This document shows positions 27,526 through 34,144 of a DNA stretch of 64,000 nt, piece by piece (the stretch's first letter is position 1; each line of letters starts with the position of its first letter). The position numbers were made by a program, and so were the translations under genes. The notes beneath the pieces are model-generated. The model was given only the letters and a program-made list of their open reading frames with translations, made no database searches and was not told the DNA's origin. Source of the stretch: Bog-756 sp963699055 (lineage in GTDB: Bacteria; Actinomycetota; Acidimicrobiia; Acidimicrobiales; RAAP-2); contig CAVOTA010000002.1 of the NCBI GenBank assembly GCA_963699055.1, forward strand, positions 868,001 through 932,000, read 5' to 3'.

Positions 27526-29034
27526 TCAGTCCTTTCGTCGCGGGAAGAGCGGGGCGCCCTTGGCGACCGGCAGCCCGCCCGGGTAGCCGCCCCAGGCCGC
27601 GGCGGCGGGCAGACGCTGGTCGGCGGGGTCCCCGTCGAGTCCGATGCGATGCCAGATGGTCACCGCCGTCGAGGGCATGGCCGGAACCACCAGCACCGAC
27701 ACGATCCGCAGCACCTCGAGGGCGCTCCCCAGCACGGCGTCGACGGCCGGACCCGGCTCGGCCTTCCACGGCTCCGCCGATTCCAGTTCGGCGTTGGTCT
27801 CCCGGATGAGCCGCCAGGTCGACTCGAGGGCCAGGTGGGGGGCGCCGGCGTCCCACGCCGCCGACGTCTCGGCCAGCACCTCGGCGGACACGGCGGCGAG
27901 TCGGCTGCCGGGGTCGGGGGCGGGTCCGATGCCGCCGCACTTGGAGCCGACGACGGTGGCCACCCGGGACAGCAGGTTGCCCAGGTTGTTGGCCAGGTCC
28001 GCGTTGTACCGGGCCGAGATCCCCTCGGCCGAGAACTCGCCGTCGCTCCCGAGCGGCACGTCGCGCAGGAGGTGGTACCGGAGCGGGTCCACGCCGTACT
28101 CGGCGGCCAGATCGGCCGGTGCGATGCGGTTGACGCTGGAATTGGACATCTTGGCCCCACCGAGCAGCAGCCACCCGTGGACCTGGATGTGGCCCGGCGG
28201 GTCGATGCCGGCCGCCATGCACATGGCCGGCCACCACACGCAGTGGAACCGGATGATCTCCTTGCCGATCAGGTGGTGCACGTTCGGCCACCATGCGGCG
28301 AAGCGCTCCTCGTCGGTGCCGTAGCCGATGGCGGTCACGTAGTTGATCAGCGCGTCGTACCAGACGTAGAAGACGTGGTCCTCGTCCCACGGCACCCGCA
28401 CGCCCCAGTCGATGGAGGTCCGGGTGATCGAGATGTCGTGCAGTCCCCCCTTGATGAAGCTCAGGGCCTCGTTGCGCTTCGACTCGGGCAGCACGGCGTC
28501 GGGATTCGCCGCGTACCAGTCCACCAGGGGCTGCTCGAACGCGCTCAGCCGGAAGAAGTAGTTCTCCTCCTCGAGCTCCTCCAGGGGGATCCGGTGGTCG
28601 GGGCAGAGGTTGCCCGGCAGCAGCTCGTCCGCCGCGTAGTAGCGCTCGCACGGCACGCAGTACAGGCCCCGGTAGGTGTCCTGGTAGATGTAGCCGTTGT
28701 CGTGGATGCGGCCCAGGAACCGCTGCACGGCGGCGGCATGGCGCGGCTCGGTGGTGCGGATGAAGTCGTCGTTGGCGATGTCGAGGCCGGCCCACGCCTC
28801 GGCGAACCGGGGCGACAGCTGGTCGGTCCAGGCCAGCGGGGTCATCCCCTGCTCCTCGGCGGCACGGGCCACCTTCTGCCCGTGCTCGTCGGTGCCGGTG
28901 AGGAAGAACACGTCGTCCCCCACCAGCCGGTGCCACCGGGCGAGGGCGTCGGCGTTGACCGTCGTGTAGGCGTGCCCCACGTGGGGCGCGTCCTTCACGT
29001 AGTAGATGGGGGTCGTGACGAAGTAGCGGGACAC
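27526..29034 (-). CDS. metG: methionyl-tRNA synthetase
   Basis: A 502-residue class I synthetase that charges tRNA-Met. Motifs: TPIYYVKDAPHVGHAYTTVN (HIGH-type), a zinc-knuckle region CVPCERYYAADELLPGNLCP, and the KMSKS-type loop GGAKMSNSSVN. It has no C-terminal Trbp111-like domain. Start GTG 29034: a TACGCT box (29048-29043) lies 8 nt upstream, consistent with a leaderless transcript. It heads a metG-tatD unit. Confidence 0.96.
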   Translation of the reverse strand: MSRYFVTTPIYYVKDAPHVGHAYTTVNADALARWHRLVGDDVFFLTGTDEHGQKVARAAEEQGMTPLAWTDQLSPRFAEAWAGLDIANDDFIRTTEPRHAAAVQRFLGRIHDNGYIYQDTYRGLYCVPCERYYAADELLPGNLCPDHRIPLEELEEENYFFRLSAFEQPLVDWYAANPDAVLPESKRNEALSFIKGGLHDISITRTSIDWGVRVPWDEDHVFYVWYDALINYVTAIGYGTDEERFAAWWPNVHHLIGKEIIRFHCVWWPAMCMAAGIDPPGHIQVHGWLLLGGAKMSNSSVNRIAPADLAAEYGVDPLRYHLLRDVPLGSDGEFSAEGISARYNADLANNLGNLLSRVATVVGSKCGGIGPAPDPGSRLAAVSAEVLAETSAAWDAGAPHLALESTWRLIRETNAELESAEPWKAEPGPAVDAVLGSALEVLRIVSVLVVPAMPSTAVTIWHRIGLDGDPADQRLPAAAAWGGYPGGLPVAKGAPLFPRRKD

Positions 29035-29042
29035 TGACCGTC

Positions 29043-29048
29043 AGCGTA
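29043..29048 (-). promoter_or_regulatory. leaderless-type -10 box of metG
   Basis: Read on the minus strand, TACGCT ends 8 nt before the GTG start at 29034. Confidence 0.45.
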
Positions 29049-29098
29049 CCGATCGCGTCGCCCCCACCCGGACAGGCGACGGGCAGGGGCGGGTCGAC

Positions 29099-29644
29099 CT
29101 ACCAGTTCGCCACGTGGCAGCCCCCGCGCCCGGTGCGCTCGGTGTAGCGCTGGTGGTACGCCTCGGCGGGCCAGAACGTGGAGGCCGGGGCGACCTCGGT
29201 CACGATCGGTCGCTTGAACCGCGCCTGGAACGCGTCGAGTGACGCCCGGGCCGCCTCCGCCTGGGCGTCGTTGCGCACGAACACCGCCGAGCGGTACTGG
29301 GTCCCGTGGTCCGGCCCCTGACGGTTGAGCGTGGTCGGGTCGTGGTGCCGCCAGAACTCCTCGAGCAGGGTGTCGAAGCTCACCCGGGTCGGGTCGAAGG
29401 TCACCAGCACCGCCTCGGCATGGCCGGTCCCTCCCGAGCACACCTGCTCATAGGTCGGACGGTCGACGTCGCCGCCCTCGTAGCCCGAGACGGCGTCCAC
29501 CACACCGGGCACGGCCAGGAAGAACTCCTCGACCCCCCAGAAGCACCCGGCGGCGAACGCCGCCCGGTCGTACCCCTCGGGCACGTCGTCCGGCTCGAGG
29601 GGAGGGGCCTGGGAGGCGTCGAGGTTGGTGCTCCGTCCGAACAT
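29099..29644 (-). CDS. msrA: peptide-methionine (S)-S-oxide reductase
   Basis: A 181-residue MsrA, which reduces methionine-S-sulfoxide in proteins using thioredoxin. The catalytic motif AAGCFWGVEEFF is present (Cys in GCFWG), as are SGYEGGDVDRPTYEQV and the C-terminal YHQRYTERTGRGGCH. It is transcribed alone, with a strong AGGAGG site just before ATG 29644, unlike many neighbours that look leaderless. Confidence 0.95.
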   Translation of the reverse strand: MFGRSTNLDASQAPPLEPDDVPEGYDRAAFAAGCFWGVEEFFLAVPGVVDAVSGYEGGDVDRPTYEQVCSGGTGHAEAVLVTFDPTRVSFDTLLEEFWRHHDPTTLNRQGPDHGTQYRSAVFVRNDAQAEAARASLDAFQARFKRPIVTEVAPASTFWPAEAYHQRYTERTGRGGCHVANW

Positions 29645-29820
29645 GGTGGTCCTCCTGCGATCGTGGCGGCGCCGGGTTGCGCCTGCGGTGGATGTGTCCT
29701 GTCGAGGGTGCAGTCCGGTGACGACCGACCACCGTTACTGCGGCCGGGTCCGTGCACGACGGCACCCGTCCCCTCCCGGGAGGTCCAACGCCGTCCCGGG
29801 CCCCCGGATTCCGGGCGGGC

Positions 29821-30765
29821 TCAGCCGGTGTCCCCTGCGCCGACGTCGTCGGCTCCTGCTCCGGCCTGCTTGGCCTGCAGCGCCAGCTCGTAGACCCGCC
29901 GCCGCGGTACCCCGTGGTCGGCGGCGACCCGGTCGACGGCCCCGCGGGTACGTGCCCCGCCCGCCGTCTGCTCGGCCAGTGCGGCCAGCAGGAGCTCGTC
30001 GCCGACCTCCGCCGCCTCGACGGGAGGCGAGCCGGCCAGGACCAGGACGACCTCGCCCCGTACGCCCCCGGCGGCCCACTCGGCGGCCCCGCCCAGCGTT
30101 CCCCGCCACACCTGCTCGTGGAGCTTGGTCAGTTCGCGGGCCACGGCCACCGGGCGGTCGGCACCGCAGGCACGGGCGAGGTCCGACAACGTGGCGGCCG
30201 TGCGCACCGGCGACTCGAACAGCACGGTGGTGCGGGGCTCGGCGGCCACCGCCCCCAACCGCTCGGTCCGCTCCCGGCCCGAACGGGGCAGGAACCCCTC
30301 GAAGCAGAACCGGTCGGTGGCCAGCCCGCTCGCCACCAGTGCGGCCAGCACGGCCGACGGTCCGGGGACCACCGTCACCGCCAGGCCGGCGGCGGCCACG
30401 GCCGCCACCACCCGGGCGCCCGGGTCGGACACGGCCGGCATGCCGGCATCGCTCACCAGCGCCACGGTGCGGCCGGCGGCCACGGCGGCCACCACCTCGT
30501 CGGCCCGGTCGTCCTCGTTGTGCTCGTGCAGTGAGCGCAGCGGTACGCCGGAGATGCCGGCGTGGGTCAGGAGCCTGCGGGAGTGACGGGTGTCCTCGCA
30601 GTAGACGACGGCCGCCGTCGCCAGGGCCTCCACGGCCCGCGGGGACAGGTCGCCCAGGTTGCCGATCGGCGTGCCCACCACCACCAGGGTGCCACCGGAC
30701 GGGGTGGCGCCGGGCCCGTCGGGGGCCGGGTCCCCGACGTCCCGGGGGCCGTCGACGCCGGTCAC
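29821..30765 (-). CDS. rsmI: 16S rRNA (cytidine1402-2'-O)-methyltransferase
   Basis: A 314-residue RsmI of the tetrapyrrole-methylase fold that 2'-O-methylates C1402 in the 16S rRNA P-site region. Typical segments: VVVGTPIGNLGDLSPRA, CEDTRHSRRLLTHAGI, ALVSDAGMPAVSDPG and FEGFLPRSGRER. The start is GTG 30765, overlapping the DUF192 stop (GTGA), in frame with a longer unsupported extension. Translational coupling to the DUF192 gene is likely. Confidence 0.94.
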   Translation of the reverse strand: MTGVDGPRDVGDPAPDGPGATPSGGTLVVVGTPIGNLGDLSPRAVEALATAAVVYCEDTRHSRRLLTHAGISGVPLRSLHEHNEDDRADEVVAAVAAGRTVALVSDAGMPAVSDPGARVVAAVAAAGLAVTVVPGPSAVLAALVASGLATDRFCFEGFLPRSGRERTERLGAVAAEPRTTVLFESPVRTAATLSDLARACGADRPVAVARELTKLHEQVWRGTLGGAAEWAAGGVRGEVVLVLAGSPPVEAAEVGDELLLAALAEQTAGGARTRGAVDRVAADHGVPRRRVYELALQAKQAGAGADDVGAGDTG

Positions 30766-31106
30766 CGGCGCACCTCGAGGTGGTCGCCGGCCCGCAGTCC
30801 CCAACGCTCGAACGCCCCGGCCTGGGCCTCGATCACGGTGCGCCCCCGCCGTCGGGGCCGGGTCATCCGCAGGGGCCGGACCCGGACCACGTCGAGCACG
30901 ACCAGGTCGCGGTCGCAGATGGCGACGTCGATGACGAAGCGCATCCCCACCGTGTGGACCGCACGGGTGCGCGGCAGGACCATGGCACCCTCGTAGCCGT
31001 CACGCCCGAGCAGACCCTTGGCCCGTGTCCGCATGTCGTCGGCCACCTCGGCGGCGGCCAGCACGTCGCCGTCACGCAGCAGCCAGGTCACGGGGCCGAC
31101 GTCCAC
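30762..31106 (-). CDS. DUF192 family protein
   Basis: A 114-residue protein with the DUF192 core: ADDMRTRAKGLLGRDG, VHTVGMRFVIDVAICDRD and a C-terminal QAGAFERWGLRAGDHLEV. The family is small, mostly beta and of unknown biochemical role; some members are secreted, but no signal peptide is visible here. Start GTG 31106. It overlaps rsmI by 4 nt. Confidence 0.85.
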   Translation of the reverse strand: MDVGPVTWLLRDGDVLAAAEVADDMRTRAKGLLGRDGYEGAMVLPRTRAVHTVGMRFVIDVAICDRDLVVLDVVRVRPLRMTRPRRRGRTVIEAQAGAFERWGLRAGDHLEVRR

Positions 31107-31174
31107 CGGTGCGCCGCCGCCCCGTGCCGTCCGGCCCGCCGGCTGCCCGTTGGCCGGAGGTGGCGTGCAGCGAG

Positions 31175-31180
31175 TAGCCT
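31175..31180 (+). promoter_or_regulatory. leaderless-type -10 box of the bL37 gene
   Basis: TAGCCT ends 9 nt before the GTG start at 31190, the same box and spacing as at typA. Confidence 0.5.
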
Positions 31181-31189
31181 TGCGGGACT

Positions 31190-31273
31190 GTGTCGAAACG
31201 AACCAACAAGCGCAAGCTCCGGGCCAAGAAGAAGGCCAACCACGGCAAGAAGCCGAACTGCGGGCGCGGCTGA
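31190..31273 (+). CDS. 50S ribosomal protein bL37-like, 27 aa
   Basis: A 27-codon gene starting with GTG. The product begins VSKRTNKRKLRAKKKA and continues NHGKKPNCGRG. The basic N-terminus followed by ANHG(K/R)(K/R)PN is the signature I associate with bL37, a tiny large-subunit protein found in mycobacterial ribosome structures. A TAGCCT box directly upstream argues that it is expressed. It lies alone between the minus-strand DUF192 and GDPD genes. A chance basic ORF is possible but unlikely with this motif. Confidence 0.75.
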   Translation: MSKRTNKRKLRAKKKANHGKKPNCGRG

Positions 31274-31405
31274 CCGCTGCCCCCCGGGATCCGGTACGCC
31301 GGAACCCCTCCCCCCGCCCCGGACGACCGGGTGGGGACGTTCGCTCCCGTACCGCAGGGATCCCCTGCCCCGTGGTCGCTCCGCGCCCCGGTGACGGTTG
31401 GCCCG

Positions 31406-31458
31406 TCCCGGGTGCCGCCCGGCAGCCTGGACCGTGCCCGGGTGCCGCCCGGCAGCCT
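31406..31458 (+). repeat. two copies of a 23-bp direct repeat, 30-bp period
   Basis: CCCGGGTGCCGCCCGGCAG, extended by CCTG, occurs at 31406 and again at 31436 in the gap between the bL37 and GDPD genes. No other feature is seen in this gap. Confidence 0.7.
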
Positions 31459-31485
31459 GTCCCGGGGAGCAGGTGCCGGGGCCGC

Positions 31486-32382
31486 TCAGGCGCCCGGAGA
31501 CCACGGACACCTCAGACGGTCGAGCACGCCGACCAGCGCCGTCGGCCGATCGGTGATGATCCCGTCGACACCGAGGGCGCACAGCTCCTCCATCTCGGTC
31601 TCCTCCTCGATGGTCCAGACGTGGACGGCCAGGCCGTGGTCGTGGGCGACCGCGACGAACCGCTCGTCGACCAGGGTGACGTCACCGAAGGTGTGCGGCA
31701 CCTGCAGGGCCACGTGGCGGGTCGGGGGCGGCTCCTCACCCGCCTGGACGGCCCGGTAGAACGCTGCGGTCGCCACCGTCCCCGCCGAGGTGGCGAACTC
31801 GGGTGCGTAGCCCGAGAAGCTGTCGGTGGCGATGTCGAGGAACGAGGCCACGATCACCCGGTCGGCACCGTCGAACCGGCGGAGCAGATCGGCCAGCGCC
31901 TCCTCGTAGGGCGGGACGACCGGGGCCGTCTGCTTGATGTCCAGGTTCAGCACCGTCGACGGGAACTCCTCGAGGACCTCCTCGAGGAGGGCGAACCCGA
32001 AGCGGTGGTCCCCGGGCGCCCGCCCCCGGAACGGGTACCCGTCGTCGGGCAGGCCCGGGGTGACGTCGGCCCCGGGGGCCCACCAGTAGGCGTTGTCCAG
32101 CCGGGACAGCTCGTCGTAGGTGAACGAGGCGATGGTCCCGGATGCGGCAGTCGTCCGGTCGACGGTGTCGTCGTGGCAGACGACCAGGCGACCGTCCTTC
32201 GTGGCGTGCACGTCGAGCTCGATCCCGGTGGCGCCGGCGTCGAGTGCGGCGGCGATGGTGTGGAGCGTCGACGACGGACCCTCCCACGCCCCGCCCTGGT
32301 GGGCGTAGGCGATGACCCGGCGCTCCGTCCACACGGATCGGGCCGGAGGCTCGGCAGGCCGGGGACCGGGCGAGGGGGGCAC
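31486..32382 (-). CDS. glycerophosphodiester phosphodiesterase
   Basis: A 298-residue GDPD-family TIM barrel that hydrolyses glycerophosphodiesters to glycerol-3-phosphate and an alcohol. It has IAYAHQGGAWEGPSSTLHT, GIELDVHATKDGRLVVCHDD (Glu/Asp metal ligands and His) and LNLDIKQ. There is no signal peptide, so it is probably cytoplasmic. The start is GTG 32382, 6 nt downstream of a TACCGT box that overlaps the -10 box of the divergent gene. Confidence 0.93.
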   Translation of the reverse strand: MPPSPGPRPAEPPARSVWTERRVIAYAHQGGAWEGPSSTLHTIAAALDAGATGIELDVHATKDGRLVVCHDDTVDRTTAASGTIASFTYDELSRLDNAYWWAPGADVTPGLPDDGYPFRGRAPGDHRFGFALLEEVLEEFPSTVLNLDIKQTAPVVPPYEEALADLLRRFDGADRVIVASFLDIATDSFSGYAPEFATSAGTVATAAFYRAVQAGEEPPPTRHVALQVPHTFGDVTLVDERFVAVAHDHGLAVHVWTIEEETEMEELCALGVDGIITDRPTALVGVLDRLRCPWSPGA

Positions 32383-32388
32383 GGAAGA

Positions 32389-32398
32389 ACGGTAGCCT
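32389..32398. promoter_or_regulatory. overlapping divergent leaderless promoters
   Basis: ACGGTAGCCT holds TAGCCT (32393-32398, plus, 10 nt before ATG 32409) and, on the minus strand, TACCGT (32394-32389, 6 nt before GTG 32382). The two hexamers share 2 bp, so the promoters should compete. Confidence 0.55.
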
Positions 32399-32408
32399 CT
32401 GACCCGCC

Positions 32409-33008
32409 ATGCTGGACCACGTCTTCACCCAACTCGTCGCCTCGCACCGGAACGCGTTCGAAGCCGCGCTCCTGCAGCGCCAGGCGGTGGAGGAGCGGTT
32501 CCAGGTCGACGTGTTCCTCGGCGACGTCAGCTTCGAGACGTCCTACAGCCTCCCCGGCGAGGAGCGCCCGGCGCGCATCCGGGTCGACACCAGCCTGGAC
32601 TGGCCGACGTGGAGCCAGACCGCCTACCGGAGCTGGGCCATCGGAGACGATCCGGACGAGCCACCCGAGGTGCTGGTCGAGATCGCCTTCCGGGTCCAGG
32701 GCCTCGACGGGGTACCGGGGGCGGCGCCGCTGCTCGCCACCCTGCCCGAGCACCTGGACGTCCTGGGCGAGCCGCTCGTCCGTGGACCGGCAACCATCGA
32801 GCAGGTGCTCCTCGACGGGTTGGACGAGCCCGAGTGCGCCATCGAGGTCGCCTACGAGGGCTCGTGCGCCCTGGACGAGGCGCTCCTCGAGGACCCGGCG
32901 GCACTCGACGAGGCGGTGGCGCCCCTCGGCCGGGCCGTGGCGTCGCTGCTGGTGCGGATCGGCGACCTGCCGTTCGTCTTCCGGCCCACCGACGCCGTCG
33001 AGGACTGA
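32409..33008 (+). CDS. conserved-looking protein of unknown function
   Basis: A 199-residue acidic protein with no signal peptide or membrane segment. The N-terminus is helical (FTQLVASHRNAFEAALLQRQ), followed by mixed beta/alpha sequence with RIRVDTSLDWPTWSQTAYRS and VLVEIAFRVQGL. The C-terminal half is rich in Asp, Glu and Ala. It has a TAGCCT box 10 nt upstream and normal codon use, so I regard it as real. I recognise no family. Its neighbours (GDPD, PfkB kinase) are on the other strand and say nothing about its role. Confidence 0.75.
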   Translation: MLDHVFTQLVASHRNAFEAALLQRQAVEERFQVDVFLGDVSFETSYSLPGEERPARIRVDTSLDWPTWSQTAYRSWAIGDDPDEPPEVLVEIAFRVQGLDGVPGAAPLLATLPEHLDVLGEPLVRGPATIEQVLLDGLDEPECAIEVAYEGSCALDEALLEDPAALDEAVAPLGRAVASLLVRIGDLPFVFRPTDAVED

Positions 33009-33053
33009 CCCGACCGGCTGCCCGACGGGCACCGCCCGCCGGTTCCCCCGGCG

Positions 33054-34121
33054 TCAGGCGAACAGACCGGCCTCGAGCGCCAAGGCCCGCAGGTCGGCGA
33101 GCGGCCGGGCGCCGACGTGGGAGATGACCTCCGCCGCGCACACACCGCCGAGTCGGGCGGACTCCTCCGGACCCAGTCCGTTGGTGATGCCGTAGAGGAA
33201 GCCGGCGGCGAACAGGTCCCCGGCACCGGTGGTGTCCACCACGGCGCCCACGGGGGCGGCGGGCACGGTGACCGGACCCGACGCCGTCACCACCACCGAC
33301 CCCTGGGCACCCCGGGTCAGGACGGCCAGCACCCCGGTCTCGGCGACGGCTTCGACGGCGCCGTCGAAGCTCGACGCCCCGAACAGCAGCATCGCCTCCT
33401 CCTCGTTGGCGAACAGCAGCTCGAGATCGCCGTCCAGGAGCTCCAGGAACTCCGCGCGGTGGTGCTGGACGCAGAACGGGTCCGACACCGTCAGGGCCAC
33501 GGCGGCGTCGTGGAGGTGGGCCGTCTCGATCGCCTCCCGCATGGCCGCCTTGGCCGGACCCTGCTCCCACAGGTAGCCCTCCAGGTAGACGACCTGGGTG
33601 GACGCCAGGTGGCCGTCGTGGAGGTCGACGGCGCCGAACGCCGATGCCACGCCGAGATGGGTGGCCATGGTGCGCTCGGCGTCCTCGGTGACCAGGACGA
33701 GGCAGTGCCCGCTCACCACCTCACCGGGGACGGCGGCCGTCGGGATCGGGTCGAACGCCACGCCGATCGAGCGGATGTCGTGGGTGAAGGCCTGTCCGAA
33801 CAGGTCGTCGGCCACCCGGCCGAGGAAGGCCGCCCGGCCCCCGAGGGCGGCGACGCCCGCCGCCGTGTTGGCCGCCGAACCGCCGGAGGCCTCGGTGGTG
33901 GAGCCCATGCGCGCGTAGATGGCGGCCGACCGCTCGTGGTCCACCAGGGCCATGGTCCCCTTGACCAGGTCCAACCCGACCAGGTCCTCGTCCGTCGCCG
34001 AGGCGAGGACGTCGACCAGGGCGTTGCCGATGCACACCACGTCGAGCCTGGTCGCCGGCGGTCCGTCCCCGGGGGCGGGCGCGTCGGGAGCGGTCGATTC
34101 GGGATGGGAGTCGGAGGGCAC
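33054..34121 (-). CDS. PfkB-family kinase, adenosine-kinase-like
   Basis: A 355-residue ribokinase-fold enzyme. It has VVCIGNALVDVLAS, ASGGSAANTAAGVAALGG (substrate-side Gly motif), and the C-terminal DTTGAGDLFAAGFLYG with the catalytic Asp and anion hole. Overall it resembles the adenosine kinase group (long form, LYGITNGLGPEESARLG), but ribokinase or another sugar kinase is possible, so no symbol is given. Start GTG 34121 with TACCGT 6 nt upstream, overlapping the promoter of pepN. Confidence 0.9.
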   Translation of the reverse strand: MPSDSHPESTAPDAPAPGDGPPATRLDVVCIGNALVDVLASATDEDLVGLDLVKGTMALVDHERSAAIYARMGSTTEASGGSAANTAAGVAALGGRAAFLGRVADDLFGQAFTHDIRSIGVAFDPIPTAAVPGEVVSGHCLVLVTEDAERTMATHLGVASAFGAVDLHDGHLASTQVVYLEGYLWEQGPAKAAMREAIETAHLHDAAVALTVSDPFCVQHHRAEFLELLDGDLELLFANEEEAMLLFGASSFDGAVEAVAETGVLAVLTRGAQGSVVVTASGPVTVPAAPVGAVVDTTGAGDLFAAGFLYGITNGLGPEESARLGGVCAAEVISHVGARPLADLRALALEAGLFA

Positions 34122-34127
34122 GGCCCG

Positions 34128-34137
34128 ACGGTAGCCT
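34128..34137. promoter_or_regulatory. overlapping divergent leaderless promoters
   Basis: The same ACGGTAGCCT decamer as at 32389 recurs here: TAGCCT (34132-34137) is 7 nt before the pepN ATG at 34145, and TACCGT on the minus strand (34133-34128) is 6 nt before GTG 34121. Confidence 0.6.
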
Positions 34138-34144
34138 GCCCACC

